A stretch of 64,000 nucleotides of DNA from Staphylococcus sp. NRL 16/872 (lineage in GTDB: Bacteria; Bacillota; Bacilli; Staphylococcales; Staphylococcaceae). The DNA lies in contig NZ_CP119327.1 of NCBI RefSeq assembly GCF_022815905.2, forward strand, positions 124,001-188,000, written 5' to 3'. The notes under the pieces are model-generated. The model was not told the origin of the DNA, searched no databases, and worked only from the letters and a program-made list of their open reading frames with translations. The position numbers and the translations under genes were made by a program. Positions 1 through 9,109 of this stretch are shown here, in pieces; position 1 is the stretch's first letter; every line of letters begins with the position of its first letter.

Positions 1-1
1 A

Positions 2-91
2 GTGAATGAGCATGTCGATAAAGAGAAATACCTTAAATTTATTGACTATTACACTGAACTTCTTACAACTTATTTAAAGCAATATGAATAA
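2..91 (+). CDS. C-terminal fragment of an unidentified protein (5' end outside the window)
   Basis: An open frame enters from the left edge and ends at TAA 89-91. It gives a 29-residue tail rich in Lys, Glu and Tyr that looks like an amphipathic helix. A terminator hairpin follows about 35 bases later, which supports this as a true gene end. The fragment is too short to assign to a family. Confidence 0.6.
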   Translation: MNEHVDKEKYLKFIDYYTELLTTYLKQYE

Positions 92-126
92 GATTTAACA
101 AAAAATATTAGTTTTATAGAGAAAAG

Positions 127-162
127 CGGTAACATTTTCAAGATGAAGTGTTGCCGTTTTTT
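127..162 (+). terminator. Rho-independent terminator after the left-edge gene
   Basis: CGGTAACA (127-134) pairs with TGTTGCCG (149-156), with one G-U pair, and is followed by a six-T run. Confidence 0.75.
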
Positions 163-284
163 GTTAGGTAAAAAAACTTCATTCTTAAAAAATTTTAAAT
201 ATTAGTTCTAAATAAGGGTATGATAAAAATAATAATTTTTGTAAAATTCAATCAATTTTAAAATGAATAAAGGTGCTGATAAGG

Positions 285-1679
285 ATGGGAGAAAACAAAT
301 CAACCAAATTTAAATTAAAAACACCGCATACTTATGCGTTATTAATGTTTGTGGTCGGTCTAGCATGGTTACTAACGTATATTATTCCAGCAGGTGAATA
401 CACAAGAGAAAAGAAAGGGGGACAGACTTTAGTTGTTTCTGGTACATATCACACTGTTGATTCTGCGCATTTGAACTTTTTAGAAATATTTAGATCCATT
501 CCTGAAGGTTTGATTAGTGGTGGAGAAATTGTGTTTTATATCTTTTTAGTAGGTGGTGCGTTTGGCATTATTCACAAAACAGGCGCATTTGAAAATGGTG
601 TTAATAAGGCAATGAGAACACTAGGTAAAGCTAATTTTTTAATGATTCCTTTAACAATGACGATATTTTCAATTTTAGGATTTACTATAGGTTTGGCTGA
701 AGAAACGATTATATTTGTCCCTATCGGTATTATTATCGCCCGTACATTAGGATATGATGCATTGACAGGCGCTGCTATGGTTATTTTAGGCGCGGCAAGT
801 GGTTTTAGTGGTGGTATGTTAAATCCATTTACAGTTGGTGTAGCACAAACAGTAGCAGAATTGCCCATGTTCTCTGGCTGGGGACTGCGTACTATTATTT
901 ACTTGTTTATTTTGACAGCTGCAATTTCAACCGTAATGTTATATGCACGTAAAGTTAAAAAGGATAAAACGAAAAGTATTGTTTATCATTTAGAACAAGA
1001 AGAAGGTCATACAAACCAAAAAGTTGAATATCAACATTTTAGTAAACGACAAGCTTTTAGTTTGTTAATTATTGTGGCGACGATTTTATTCAATGTATTT
1101 GGTATTTTTATGTTTGATTGGACATTTAATGAGATGAGTGCCAATTTCTTACTTTCTGGTATCATAGCTGGGCTAGTAAGTGGTTTAGGCTTAAATGGAA
1201 CATTTGATGCTTTAATTGAAGGCATGCAGAATATATTATTTGGAGCAATGATTGTAGGTTTTGCGAAAGGTATTGTGGTTATTCTGGAAAATGGAAAAAT
1301 TATCGATACAATCGTTCATGGTATGACCACATTATTATCAAATGTACCTGCCTCTTTAGTCATTATTGCCATGTTCATTTTACAGTTTTTACTCAACTTT
1401 TTTATCCCTTCTGGATCTGGACAAGCCTTAACAACTATGCCGTTAATGGTACCTATATCTGATTTACTGCATATCAATCGACAACTTACAGTACTCGCCT
1501 TTCAATATGGTGATTCAATTAGTAATATATTATTTCCAACATCAGCAATTCTTATAGGAGCATTAGCCGTAGGTCGTATTTCATACACAGAATGGATTAA
1601 ATTCGTTTGGAAATTGATCCTTTTATGGGTGTTTATTTGTGCTGTTGCAATGTCTATTGCATTGGTAATTGGTTATTAA
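285..1679 (+). CDS. YfcC family membrane transporter
   Basis: Polytopic inner-membrane protein of 464 residues in the YfcC/DcuC-like (C4-dicarboxylate anaerobic carrier) superfamily. Members are thought to carry amino acids, peptides or dicarboxylates, and the substrate cannot be read from sequence. The first membrane segment is near residues 15-35, and a short AEET motif lies in a membrane segment at 138-141, typical of the family. A GTG at 273 is in frame, but the AAAGGTG ribosome-binding site at 269-275 overlaps it and sits about 10 bases before ATG 285, so 285 is preferred. Single-gene unit bounded by terminators at 127-162 and 1755-1797. Confidence 0.85.
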   Translation: MGENKSTKFKLKTPHTYALLMFVVGLAWLLTYIIPAGEYTREKKGGQTLVVSGTYHTVDSAHLNFLEIFRSIPEGLISGGEIVFYIFLVGGAFGIIHKTGAFENGVNKAMRTLGKANFLMIPLTMTIFSILGFTIGLAEETIIFVPIGIIIARTLGYDALTGAAMVILGAASGFSGGMLNPFTVGVAQTVAELPMFSGWGLRTIIYLFILTAAISTVMLYARKVKKDKTKSIVYHLEQEEGHTNQKVEYQHFSKRQAFSLLIIVATILFNVFGIFMFDWTFNEMSANFLLSGIIAGLVSGLGLNGTFDALIEGMQNILFGAMIVGFAKGIVVILENGKIIDTIVHGMTTLLSNVPASLVIIAMFILQFLLNFFIPSGSGQALTTMPLMVPISDLLHINRQLTVLAFQYGDSISNILFPTSAILIGALAVGRISYTEWIKFVWKLILLWVFICAVAMSIALVIGY

Positions 1680-1685
1680 AATATT

Positions 1686-1734
1686 ATAAGGGTAAGACTG
1701 ACGTTTGTCTGAAGTTAGTAGGAAGGATGTCTAA
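1686..1734. repeat. 49-nt dispersed repeat, copy 1
   Basis: A 14-nt head (ATAAGGGTAAGACT) and a 21-nt tail running from GTTAGTAGG to ATGTCTAA are identical to 54284-54332. A 14-nt variable middle separates them in both copies. It lies directly after the YfcC stop and before the terminator. Not coding. Confidence 0.7.
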
Positions 1735-1754
1735 TGAGTATTGATATAACAACA

Positions 1755-1797
1755 AAAAGAGCAAGACCGTAATTTGGAAAAACGGTCTTGCTTTTTG
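1755..1797. terminator. Bidirectional terminator between convergent genes
   Basis: A-run, then GCAAGACCGT (1761-1770) pairing with ACGGTCTTGC (1782-1791), then a T-run. It serves the YfcC gene (+) and the MFS gene (-). Confidence 0.9.
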
Positions 1798-1809
1798 ATT
1801 AATATTTGT

Positions 1810-3009
1810 TTATTTGGCTTCTTTAGTTGCTTTTTTAAACGGATGTTTGTGATGTCTACCGTGTACAAAGAAGTAAACAATAATAGCTATTACAAGTAAT
1901 ACGCCCATTGCTAGGTATAAGTTACGGTAACCAATATATGGAATAAATAGACCAAGGATAAATGGTCCCATACCAGCACCAAAGTCAACAAAGATATAGA
2001 ATGTTGAAGTCGCTAAGCCCATTTTGCTTGCTGGTGATTGTTGAATAGCGATAGCTTGAGCTGTTGGAATAATCGTGCCGTAACCAAAGCCAACAAATGC
2101 TGCTGCGACTAATAATGCTAATGGTGTATGCGTCATACTTAAAATAACTAAGCCAATAGCGAAACTGACTAATACTGGGTACATTACCTTATTTTCCCCA
2201 AAATTATCATAAACCTTACCTGTAAATGGTCGAGTAACGAATGTTGCAACTGCAAATACAACAAAGAAGAAACTTGATGCAGTGACTAAGTGAAGTAAGT
2301 CTGCATAAATAGATAAGAATGACAGTACACTTGAGTAAGCTACACCTACTAAAACAACAACCATTGAAATGGGTAATGCTTCTTTTTGTAAGAAAGCATT
2401 AATACCTTTAGGTTTAACAATTTCTTCATCTTCTGAAACAGTATTCATTGGTAATTTTTTAATGAAAAGAGAGAAGATTAAAGAAATAATGATGCTTACT
2501 AATCCAATCGCAAAGATAGATGAGAAACCTAAATTATTATTTAATACTAAACCTAGGAATGGTCCGAAAGCTGAAGCAAGTGTTACACTTAAACCGTAAT
2601 AACCAATACCTTCACCTTTACGTTCTTCTGGAATAATACGAGATGAGATCGTACCCGTCGCAGTTGAAGAGAATCCAAACGCGATACCATGGAGTAAACG
2701 TACTATCATGAGAATCCAAATATTAGTAATAGCGAAATATAAAGCAATCGCGAGGACTGATGCGATGACGCCTCCAAGTAATACATTCTTAGGTTGTAGG
2801 TTATCAATAATACGGCCTGCTCCTAGTCTTCCACCTAGCATACCTATAATAAATACACCTGCAGCTAAGCCACCCATACTTTCTGAAGCGTGGTATTGAT
2901 CAATTGTAAACTGTGTAATTGTAACGATTAACATGTAGTGTATGAGATACATGAATAAGTTAACTATCGTTACGAATATGAAGTCTTTAGTCCATAAACG
3001 CTGACCCAT
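1810..3009 (-). CDS. MFS transporter (multidrug/sugar efflux type)
   Basis: A 399-residue major facilitator protein with about twelve hydrophobic segments. The loop between segments 2 and 3 carries the family signature (GGRLGAGRIID, near residues 59-69), and segment 4 has the RLLHGIAFG pattern of the proton-driven antiporter branch. The C-terminus is a basic cytoplasmic tail rich in His and Lys. It is divergent from a LysR regulator starting 154 bases away, a layout that usually means the regulator controls the transporter. The exported compound is unknown. ATG at 3009 has a good AAGGAGG-like site on the minus strand. Confidence 0.85.
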   Translation of the reverse strand: MGQRLWTKDFIFVTIVNLFMYLIHYMLIVTITQFTIDQYHASESMGGLAAGVFIIGMLGGRLGAGRIIDNLQPKNVLLGGVIASVLAIALYFAITNIWILMIVRLLHGIAFGFSSTATGTISSRIIPEERKGEGIGYYGLSVTLASAFGPFLGLVLNNNLGFSSIFAIGLVSIIISLIFSLFIKKLPMNTVSEDEEIVKPKGINAFLQKEALPISMVVVLVGVAYSSVLSFLSIYADLLHLVTASSFFFVVFAVATFVTRPFTGKVYDNFGENKVMYPVLVSFAIGLVILSMTHTPLALLVAAAFVGFGYGTIIPTAQAIAIQQSPASKMGLATSTFYIFVDFGAGMGPFILGLFIPYIGYRNLYLAMGVLLVIAIIVYFFVHGRHHKHPFKKATKEAK

Positions 3010-3162
3010 GATGTCCCTCCTTAATCATTTTTTAAAAAAGATATGCTTTATTTTAAATTTGTTCACTAAATATACAAATTCTATTATAGTAATAACTAAT
3101 GCTAATGTATAATTAGAATTATCGAATTAAATATAAGTAAAACTGATATAAAGAGGTGCGAG

Positions 3163-4053
3163 ATGAACTTTGAACAGTTAAGTTATGTGAAGACCGTTTA
3201 TGAAGAAGAGTCTATTATTCGCGCAAGTGAGCTTATGCATATAAGCCAATCTGCAATGAGTCAATCTATTGCCAATTTAGAAGAAGAATTAGGATATAAA
3301 TTATTTTATCGTTCAAGAAAAGGTACGGTACCTACTGAAGTAGGGAAACGTTTAATTCCCAAAATACTTGAAATAGAAGAAGCGAAAAATGATTTATGGT
3401 CAGAAATTAAAAGTATTAATACAAGTATTGAAGGAAAAATTAAAATCGCAACTATCCCAACGCTTTTCCATAAACTTTTGCTTAAAGTGTTATCGCATTT
3501 TAAAAATGACCATCCTAAAGTTGAAGTGGAAGTCTTAGAGGCAGAGAGAGAAGAAATATTGAAAATGGTACAAGATAACGAAATTGATATAGGTTTAATA
3601 GGTAAGAAAAAAGTAGGAGAGCAATATCATCATATTGTTGAACATCAACTTAATGTTTCTTCGGATTTTAAATTAATCGTTCCCGCTAAATCCAAACTTA
3701 CTTTTAAAGACACAATTAATTTAGAAGATATTAAACATTATCCATTTGTACTTTATGATAGAAGTTTTTATCATCATCATTTAAAAGAATTTGAAAAAGA
3801 AAATGGAGAATTAAAAATCGTCTTTCGTACAAATAATCCTGTAGTAATGATGCGTATGATTGCTGAAGGTCTAGGTATTGGAATTGTCTCAAGTTTGATG
3901 CTTGAAAATGATCCTTTCTTAAATAATGAATTGATTGAATCATTACCTTTAGGGCAACCTTTTGATTATTCTATTTATTTTGCAGCAATGATTAATAAGG
4001 AAAGAAATAATGAACCTACTGTTTTAGAATTTATAAATTATTTAAAAGCTTAA
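3163..4053 (+). CDS. LysR family transcriptional regulator
   Basis: 296 residues. The N-terminal winged helix-turn-helix covers about residues 1-60, including the recognition-helix pattern SQSAMSQSIANLEEELG and the family hallmark KLFYR. An effector-binding domain of periplasmic-binding-protein type occupies about 90-290. The start at 3163 follows AGAGGTG. It is divergent from the MFS transporter and upstream of acetoin reductase on the same strand. The 3010-3162 gap has an AT-rich near-palindrome at 3109-3122 (ATAATT-AG-AATTAT) that could be the LysR site. The inducer is unknown. Confidence 0.88.
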   Translation: MNFEQLSYVKTVYEEESIIRASELMHISQSAMSQSIANLEEELGYKLFYRSRKGTVPTEVGKRLIPKILEIEEAKNDLWSEIKSINTSIEGKIKIATIPTLFHKLLLKVLSHFKNDHPKVEVEVLEAEREEILKMVQDNEIDIGLIGKKKVGEQYHHIVEHQLNVSSDFKLIVPAKSKLTFKDTINLEDIKHYPFVLYDRSFYHHHLKEFEKENGELKIVFRTNNPVVMMRMIAEGLGIGIVSSLMLENDPFLNNELIESLPLGQPFDYSIYFAAMINKERNNEPTVLEFINYLKA

Positions 4054-4161
4054 CCAAATCATTCTTATCAAAGCACCAAATATTATTCATAAAGCGTTCA
4101 AATTATTAATATATAAAAGTGATAATATAATAAATGAATAATATTTTAAGAGGTGTTTTTT

Positions 4162-4941
4162 ATGAGTAATGCGAAAAAAGTTGCAGTAGTTACCGGCGCA
4201 GCTCAAGGTATTGGATTCAAAATTGCAGAACGTTTATTCAAAGATGGCTTTAGCGTTGCACTTGTAGACTTTAATGAAGAAGGCGCTAAAAAAGCAGCAG
4301 CTTCATTAAAAGCAGAAGGACAAGAAGCGGTAGCTTTTAAAGCAGATGTTTCAGACCGTGAAAATGTCTTTAATGTATTACGTGGTGTTGTAGAACATTT
4401 CGGTGAGTTTAATGTATTAGTTAATAATGCTGGTTTAGGACCAATGACACCTATCGACACAGTAACACCTGAACAATTTAGCCAAGTCATTGGTGTTAAC
4501 ATTGGTGGTGTCTTCTGGGGTATTCAAGCTGCTTTAGAACAATTTGAAAAATTAGGTCATGGTGGTAAAATCATTAACGCCACTTCTCAAGCAGGGGTTG
4601 AAGGTAACAAAGGCTTATCTTTATACAGTAGTACTAAATTCGCTGTGCGTGGTTTAACTCAAGTAGCAGCACGTGACTTAGCAGAAAAAGGTATTACAGT
4701 TAACGCCTATGCACCAGGTATCGTTGAAACTCCAATGATGGAAGGTATTGCGATTAAATTAGCTAAAGAAAATAATCAACCCGAAGAGTGGGGCTGGAAA
4801 CAATTCACTGATCAAATTACATTAAAACGTTTATCTAAACCAGAAGACGTTGCGAATGTAGTAAGCTTCTTAGCAGGTAGCGATTCTGATTACATTACAG
4901 GACAAACAATTATCGTTGATGGTGGTATGAGATTCCACTAA
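4162..4941 (+). CDS. butA: (S)-acetoin-forming diacetyl/acetoin reductase
   Basis: 259-residue classical short-chain dehydrogenase very close to staphylococcal ButA, which interconverts diacetyl, acetoin and 2,3-butanediol with NAD(H). The cofactor motif TGAAQGIG is at residues 11-18, the NNAG motif follows strand 4, and the catalytic Tyr155 and Lys159 lie in YSSTK. The C-terminal [12 protein letters not shown] is diagnostic of the subfamily. GTG 4153 is in frame but lies inside the AGAGGTG ribosome-binding site, so ATG 4162 is the start. It acts in the cytoplasm in overflow metabolism. No terminator is obvious downstream. Confidence 0.93.
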   Translation: MSNAKKVAVVTGAAQGIGFKIAERLFKDGFSVALVDFNEEGAKKAAASLKAEGQEAVAFKADVSDRENVFNVLRGVVEHFGEFNVLVNNAGLGPMTPIDTVTPEQFSQVIGVNIGGVFWGIQAALEQFEKLGHGGKIINATSQAGVEGNKGLSLYSSTKFAVRGLTQVAARDLAEKGITVNAYAPGIVETPMMEGIAIKLAKENNQPEEWGWKQFTDQITLKRLSKPEDVANVVSFLAGSDSDYITGQTIIVDGGMRFH

Positions 4942-5058
4942 GCCTATGTGATAAACATGTCTGTGTATAATGTTAATTATTTTCTTAAATTAAGTACAAT
5001 TTAAAAAGAAATAGTATATAATATTGTTTAAACTTATAAAACAGAAAGGGAAAAGTGG

Positions 5059-5298
5059 ATGAGGTTAAACAGTATTAACTTAGTTTCTATTATTTTATGT
5101 ATATTATCATTCCTATTAGCCATTTCAATTGTGTTTACGAGTATGTTTTGGTATTTACCGGGATTCTTTGTATTACTGTTATCAGTAGTTTCAAGCATCT
5201 TAGGTATGATGAGTGGCAACAGACTATTAAATGGTGCAACTTTAATTTTAACAATTGTTTTCTTTGTTATTTTTTCAAGCCCATTACTTTTAGCATAG
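5059..5298 (+). CDS. Small hydrophobic membrane protein, function unknown
   Basis: 79 residues with three predicted membrane segments (about 8-28, 32-52 and 58-76) and few charged residues. GAAAGGG about ten bases before ATG 5059 and a clean terminator at 5321-5355 support a real gene. I do not recognise a family. Overlapping frames on both strands are shadows. Confidence 0.65.
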   Translation: MRLNSINLVSIILCILSFLLAISIVFTSMFWYLPGFFVLLLSVVSSILGMMSGNRLLNGATLILTIVFFVIFSSPLLLA

Positions 5299-5320
5299 GA
5301 TAATAACATATAACTTCAAG

Positions 5321-5355
5321 AAGTGGCTTACACTCTCAACGATGTAAGCCACTTT
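5321..5355 (+). terminator. Rho-independent terminator
   Basis: AAGTGGCTTA (5321-5330) pairs with TAAGCCACTT (5345-5354) and runs into Ts. Confidence 0.85.
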
Positions 5356-5408
5356 TAAATTTATTTAAGAAGGGTAAATGTAAGTATTACATTTAAGGGG
5401 GGTAAAGT

Positions 5409-5918
5409 ATGGATGTTAGATTTCCGATTGGCCAATTTGAAGCGCCTAAAGATCCAACTTTAGTAGATGTGAAACAATGGATGAGTGAAATTGAAGTTTA
5501 CATTAATCATTTAAAAGAAACAGTTGATCATTTAAGTGATGAACAATTGAAACAACAATATCGTGAAGGTAGTTGGACAGTAAGACAACTCGTCCATCAT
5601 ATTGCAGATTCACAAATTAATTTATATGAACGTTTGAAAATGACTTTAACCGACCAAGGTGTTACAGCATTTATGTTTAACCAAAATAAATGGGTAGAAT
5701 TGCCCGATTCATTCTTACCTATTGATATCTCTCTTCATATTTTAGAAGGATTAAATAAACGTATTGTCGAAATGGGTAATCATGTTACAGAAGAGGATTT
5801 ATCACGTACAATCACATTGTCTGATGGAAGTGATGTGTCAGTCGCTGAGTTACTTGCGAAATTATCTTAGCATGAAAGACATCATTTAGAACATATTAAA
5901 ATTGCATTATCTAAATAA
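5409..5918 (+). pseudogene. YfiT/DinB-type bacillithiol transferase, C-terminus cut by a stop codon
   Basis: The frame from ATG 5409 (AAGGGGGG site upstream) matches the YfiT branch of DinB four-helix metalloenzymes, which transfer bacillithiol to electrophiles. The conserved N-terminal LVHHIADSQ (His63/His64) is intact. TAG at 5868-5870 stops translation after 153 residues, but the same frame continues as HERHHLEHIKIALSK to TAA 5916-5918. Relatives have a Trp before that His cluster, so TGG to TAG is the simplest lesion. The lost tail holds the second and third metal-ligand histidines, so the short product is probably inactive. A sequencing error is the alternative. Confidence 0.8.
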
Positions 5919-5991
5919 GAAGTATTTCTAGCTTCGATTGAGAGTATGAAACATGGTATTTTAAAATAAGTTATATAGAGTGAAAATAGTC

Positions 5992-6036
5992 ACCTTTATC
6001 TTATAGATGTAAATCTAGGATAAAGGTGTTTTTTTA
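5992..6036 (+). terminator. Rho-independent terminator
   Basis: CACCTTTATC pairs with GATAAAGGTG (6020-6029), followed by seven Ts. Confidence 0.85.
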
Positions 6037-6106
6037 CTTTAAAAAATTGTAAACATTGTAAATTTTGCCTTGTTACATGAAAAATGCATGTGCTAGGATT
6101 AATCTG

Positions 6107-6120
6107 TGATAACGTTTTCA
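6107..6120. promoter_or_regulatory. cre (CcpA) site of the polyol operon
   Basis: TGATAACGTTTTCA matches the cre consensus TGWNANCGNTNWCA at every fixed position. It lies 22 bases before the kinase start, so carbon catabolite repression of the three-gene operon is expected. Confidence 0.85.
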
Positions 6121-6141
6121 TAAAAAGATAAGCGAGATGAG

Positions 6142-7758
6142 ATGATGAATTCTACAGAAGTTAAGCAATATATTGAAGATGGAAAGTTAACCGTAGGCAT
6201 CGAATTTGGCTCAACAAGAATTAAAGCCATAGCTATTGATGACCAATGTCAAACGCTAGCGACAGGTTCTTTTGAGTGGGAGAATAGCTATCGCGATGGC
6301 TATTGGACATATTCTATGAACGATGCTTGGGTTGGCATTCAACAAAGTTATGCCGCAATGACACAAGAATTGAAAGATAAGTATGACGCTACTGTAACCC
6401 AACTCGCTTCATTAGGTATAAGTGGTATGATGCATGGTTACTTACCTTTTGACGAGAAGGATGACTTACTCGTTCCTTTTAGAACGTGGCGTAATAACAA
6501 TGCAAATAAGGCAGCGGAAATTTTACGTGAAGATTTCCAAGTGAATATTCCAGAACGATGGAGTATCGCGCAACTTTATCAATCTGCTTTAGACCAAGAG
6601 TCTCATGTTGAGCACGTGCGTTATATGACAACACTTGCGGGCTATATTCATTGGTATCTAACTGATGAGAAAGTGCTTGGTATTGGCGATGCTTCAGGTA
6701 TGTTCCCAATTGACAGTGAAACACAAGATTATCGTCAAGATATTCTAGATCGTTTTAATACGCTGTTTTCTGCAAAGGGGTATACCCAAGATATTCGAGA
6801 CATTTTGCCTAAAGTCGTCGTAGCAGGTGAGTGTGCGGGACGTCTTACAGAAACAGGTGCTAAATTAGTCGATCCAAATGGTGAATTACAAGCAGGGTGC
6901 CCTTTATGTGCACCAGAAGCTGACGCGGCAACGGGGATGGTTGCGACAAATAGTGTAGCTCCACGAACAGGTAATGTTTCTGCGGGTACAAGTATTTTTT
7001 CAATGATTGTCTTAGAAAAACCAATTAAAGCTGTATATCCAGAAGTCGATATTGTCACTACACCAGATGGTTATGAAGTTGCGATGATTCACGCGAATAA
7101 TTGTACATCTGATATTAACGCTTGGGTAGATTTATTTGGCGAAGTGTTAGATACCATGGGCGTGCAATACGATAAAGGAGCACTTTTCACAAAGTTATTT
7201 GAAAGCGCTTTAAAAGGTGACCAAGATTTAGGTAAATTATTATCTTTTGGCTATATTTCAGGTGAATTTATTACAGATGTGCAACATGGTTATCCAATGC
7301 TCGTACGTTCTGTTGATAGCAAATTCAATCTTGCCAACTTGATGAAGACACATATTTACAGTGCCTTCAGTACTTTGAAAATCGGTATTGATTTATTGAA
7401 AGATAAAGAAAATATTCAAATTGATTCGATGTACGGCCATGGTGGCATTTTCAAAACGGAGAAAGTCGCACAAACATTCTTAGCGGCTGCGCTTCAAAGT
7501 CCGGTGTTAGTGATGCAGACGGCGAGTGAAGGTGGCGCATGGGGTATTGCAGTATTAGCAAGATACATGATTGAAGAAGAAACAACGAACTTAGCAACAT
7601 ATCTTAATGATTTCGCATTTAAAGGCACGGAATCTCTAACAATTGAACCTACGAAAGAGGAAATTGATAGTTTCAGTGCTTACACAGATCGCTTTAAACA
7701 AGGCATTCCACTTGAACGTCTTGCACATGAACAATTTCATTCAGAACAATCAAAGTAA
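6142..7758 (+). CDS. FGGY-family carbohydrate kinase (pentulose/polyol pathway)
   Basis: 538-residue sugar kinase of the xylulokinase/ribulokinase superfamily, predicted to phosphorylate a ketopentose with ATP. The N-terminal phosphate-1 motif is VGIEFGSTRIK (residues 18-28). The catalytic base is most likely Asp261 in PEADAATGM, followed by the FGGY-type SAGTSIF strand and a second nucleotide-binding half with HGGIFKTEK. First gene of an operon with an RbtT-type transporter and an SDR polyol dehydrogenase, which suggests arabinitol, ribitol or a related polyol is imported, oxidised to a ketose and phosphorylated. The substrate is inferred from context. Tandem ATGs at 6142 and 6145 make the start uncertain by one codon. 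Confidence 0.85.
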   Translation: MMNSTEVKQYIEDGKLTVGIEFGSTRIKAIAIDDQCQTLATGSFEWENSYRDGYWTYSMNDAWVGIQQSYAAMTQELKDKYDATVTQLASLGISGMMHGYLPFDEKDDLLVPFRTWRNNNANKAAEILREDFQVNIPERWSIAQLYQSALDQESHVEHVRYMTTLAGYIHWYLTDEKVLGIGDASGMFPIDSETQDYRQDILDRFNTLFSAKGYTQDIRDILPKVVVAGECAGRLTETGAKLVDPNGELQAGCPLCAPEADAATGMVATNSVAPRTGNVSAGTSIFSMIVLEKPIKAVYPEVDIVTTPDGYEVAMIHANNCTSDINAWVDLFGEVLDTMGVQYDKGALFTKLFESALKGDQDLGKLLSFGYISGEFITDVQHGYPMLVRSVDSKFNLANLMKTHIYSAFSTLKIGIDLLKDKENIQIDSMYGHGGIFKTEKVAQTFLAAALQSPVLVMQTASEGGAWGIAVLARYMIEEETTNLATYLNDFAFKGTESLTIEPTKEEIDSFSAYTDRFKQGIPLERLAHEQFHSEQSK

Positions 7759-7789
7759 CAATTAAACAAAGGTAGAAAGTGGGATTAAG

Positions 7790-9094
7790 TTGGTTAATGA
7801 TTTACAAAAACAGCAACGCCAGTTTTTAGGTTTACCTATGGTTTTAATTTGGGGTTACATTGCCGTAGCAATCTTTATGACTGGCGATGGAGTAGAACAA
7901 GCATTTTTATCTAAATATATCATGAGTCTTGGCTATAGTAATGCAGAAGCTGGACATGTATTAACAGTTTACGGGTTAATCGTTGCTGTAGCTTCATGGA
8001 TGTCAGGTGTTATGGCTGAAATCTTTAGTCCAAAACGTATTATGACATTAGCATTTGTTATTTGGATTATCTTCCACGTTGGATTTTTAACGTTAGGTTT
8101 AGCTCAAGATAACTACGCAATGATGATGATTATGTATGGTATTCGTGGATTTGCGTATCCAATGTTTATTTACAGCTTTGTAGTTTGGATTACATATTCT
8201 TCACCTAGCCACAAACTTGCCTCAGCAATGGGTTGGTTCTGGGCAATGTATTCAATCGGCATTGGCGTATTAGGTTCATATTTACCAAGTTTCACTATTC
8301 CGTTTATTGGTGAATTAGGTACGTTATGGTCATCACTTATCTTTATCGCAATTGGCGGACTTATTGCCATGTTCTTTGTAAACGATAATAAAGGTGGAGA
8401 TGTTGAAGCAAAAAACATGACTAAAGGAGAAATTTTAAGAGAATTTGGACGTGGGATTACGATTTTAGGTAATAAAGATGTAGCGGTTGCCTTTGTCGTA
8501 CGTATCATCAATCAATTATCTTTATTCGGTTTAGTCGTTTTCTTACCACACGTTTACACGGCTGATTTTGGTTTCACAACATCACAATGGTTACGTGTAT
8601 GGGGCTTAATGTACTTTGTCACAATCTTTACTAACTTATTCTGGGGTGTCATTGGTGACAAGATTGGTTGGGTACGCCAAGTACGTTGGTTCGGTTGTAT
8701 TGGTATGGCTGTAGCAACGTTAGCGTTCTATTACTTCCCAGCATGGAGTGGTCCAAATGTATTTGTGACAACATTAATCGCTTTAATGTTAGGTTTCGCA
8801 GTTGCGGCGTTTGTGCCGATGTCAGCCATTTTCCCAACGTTAGTGCCTGAACATAAAGGTGCTGCCGTTTCAGTACATAACTTAGCGGCTGGTTTAAGTA
8901 ACTTCATTGGTTACGGACTTGCAAGTATCGCACTTACATTTACATCAGCAGAAGTAACAATTTGGATTTATGCAATTCTTTACGTTGTTGGCTTTATATT
9001 GACGTTCTTTATGAAAGTGCAACAACCGAGTAAACAAGTAAATACCACAGTTAACACACAATCAAATACAGCAGTTAATGCACAATCAAATTAG
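7790..9094 (+). CDS. RbtT/DalT/CsbX-type MFS polyol transporter
   Basis: 434 residues with about twelve membrane segments, resembling ribitol and D-arabinitol permeases. It starts at TTG 7790 after a purine-rich site (GAAAGTGGG), 31 bases beyond the kinase stop. The C-terminal 20 residues are a low-complexity Asn/Thr/Gln/Ser tail with a near-duplicate VNTQSNTAVNAQSN. Located between the kinase and the dehydrogenase, it is very likely the operon's polyol importer. Regulated through the cre at 6107-6120. Confidence 0.83.
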   Translation: MVNDLQKQQRQFLGLPMVLIWGYIAVAIFMTGDGVEQAFLSKYIMSLGYSNAEAGHVLTVYGLIVAVASWMSGVMAEIFSPKRIMTLAFVIWIIFHVGFLTLGLAQDNYAMMMIMYGIRGFAYPMFIYSFVVWITYSSPSHKLASAMGWFWAMYSIGIGVLGSYLPSFTIPFIGELGTLWSSLIFIAIGGLIAMFFVNDNKGGDVEAKNMTKGEILREFGRGITILGNKDVAVAFVVRIINQLSLFGLVVFLPHVYTADFGFTTSQWLRVWGLMYFVTIFTNLFWGVIGDKIGWVRQVRWFGCIGMAVATLAFYYFPAWSGPNVFVTTLIALMLGFAVAAFVPMSAIFPTLVPEHKGAAVSVHNLAAGLSNFIGYGLASIALTFTSAEVTIWIYAILYVVGFILTFFMKVQQPSKQVNTTVNTQSNTAVNAQSN

Positions 9095-9109
9095 AAGGGT
9101 GAGAGAATC

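Noticed and set aside
3109..3122. LysR operator ATAATT-AG-AATTAT
   Set aside because: Too AT-rich and short to separate from background in this genome; mentioned only as a possibility under the regulator.
5034..5309. Minus-strand and second plus-strand frames over the small membrane protein
   Set aside because: Only the frame from 5059 has a ribosome-binding site and a credible membrane-protein sequence.
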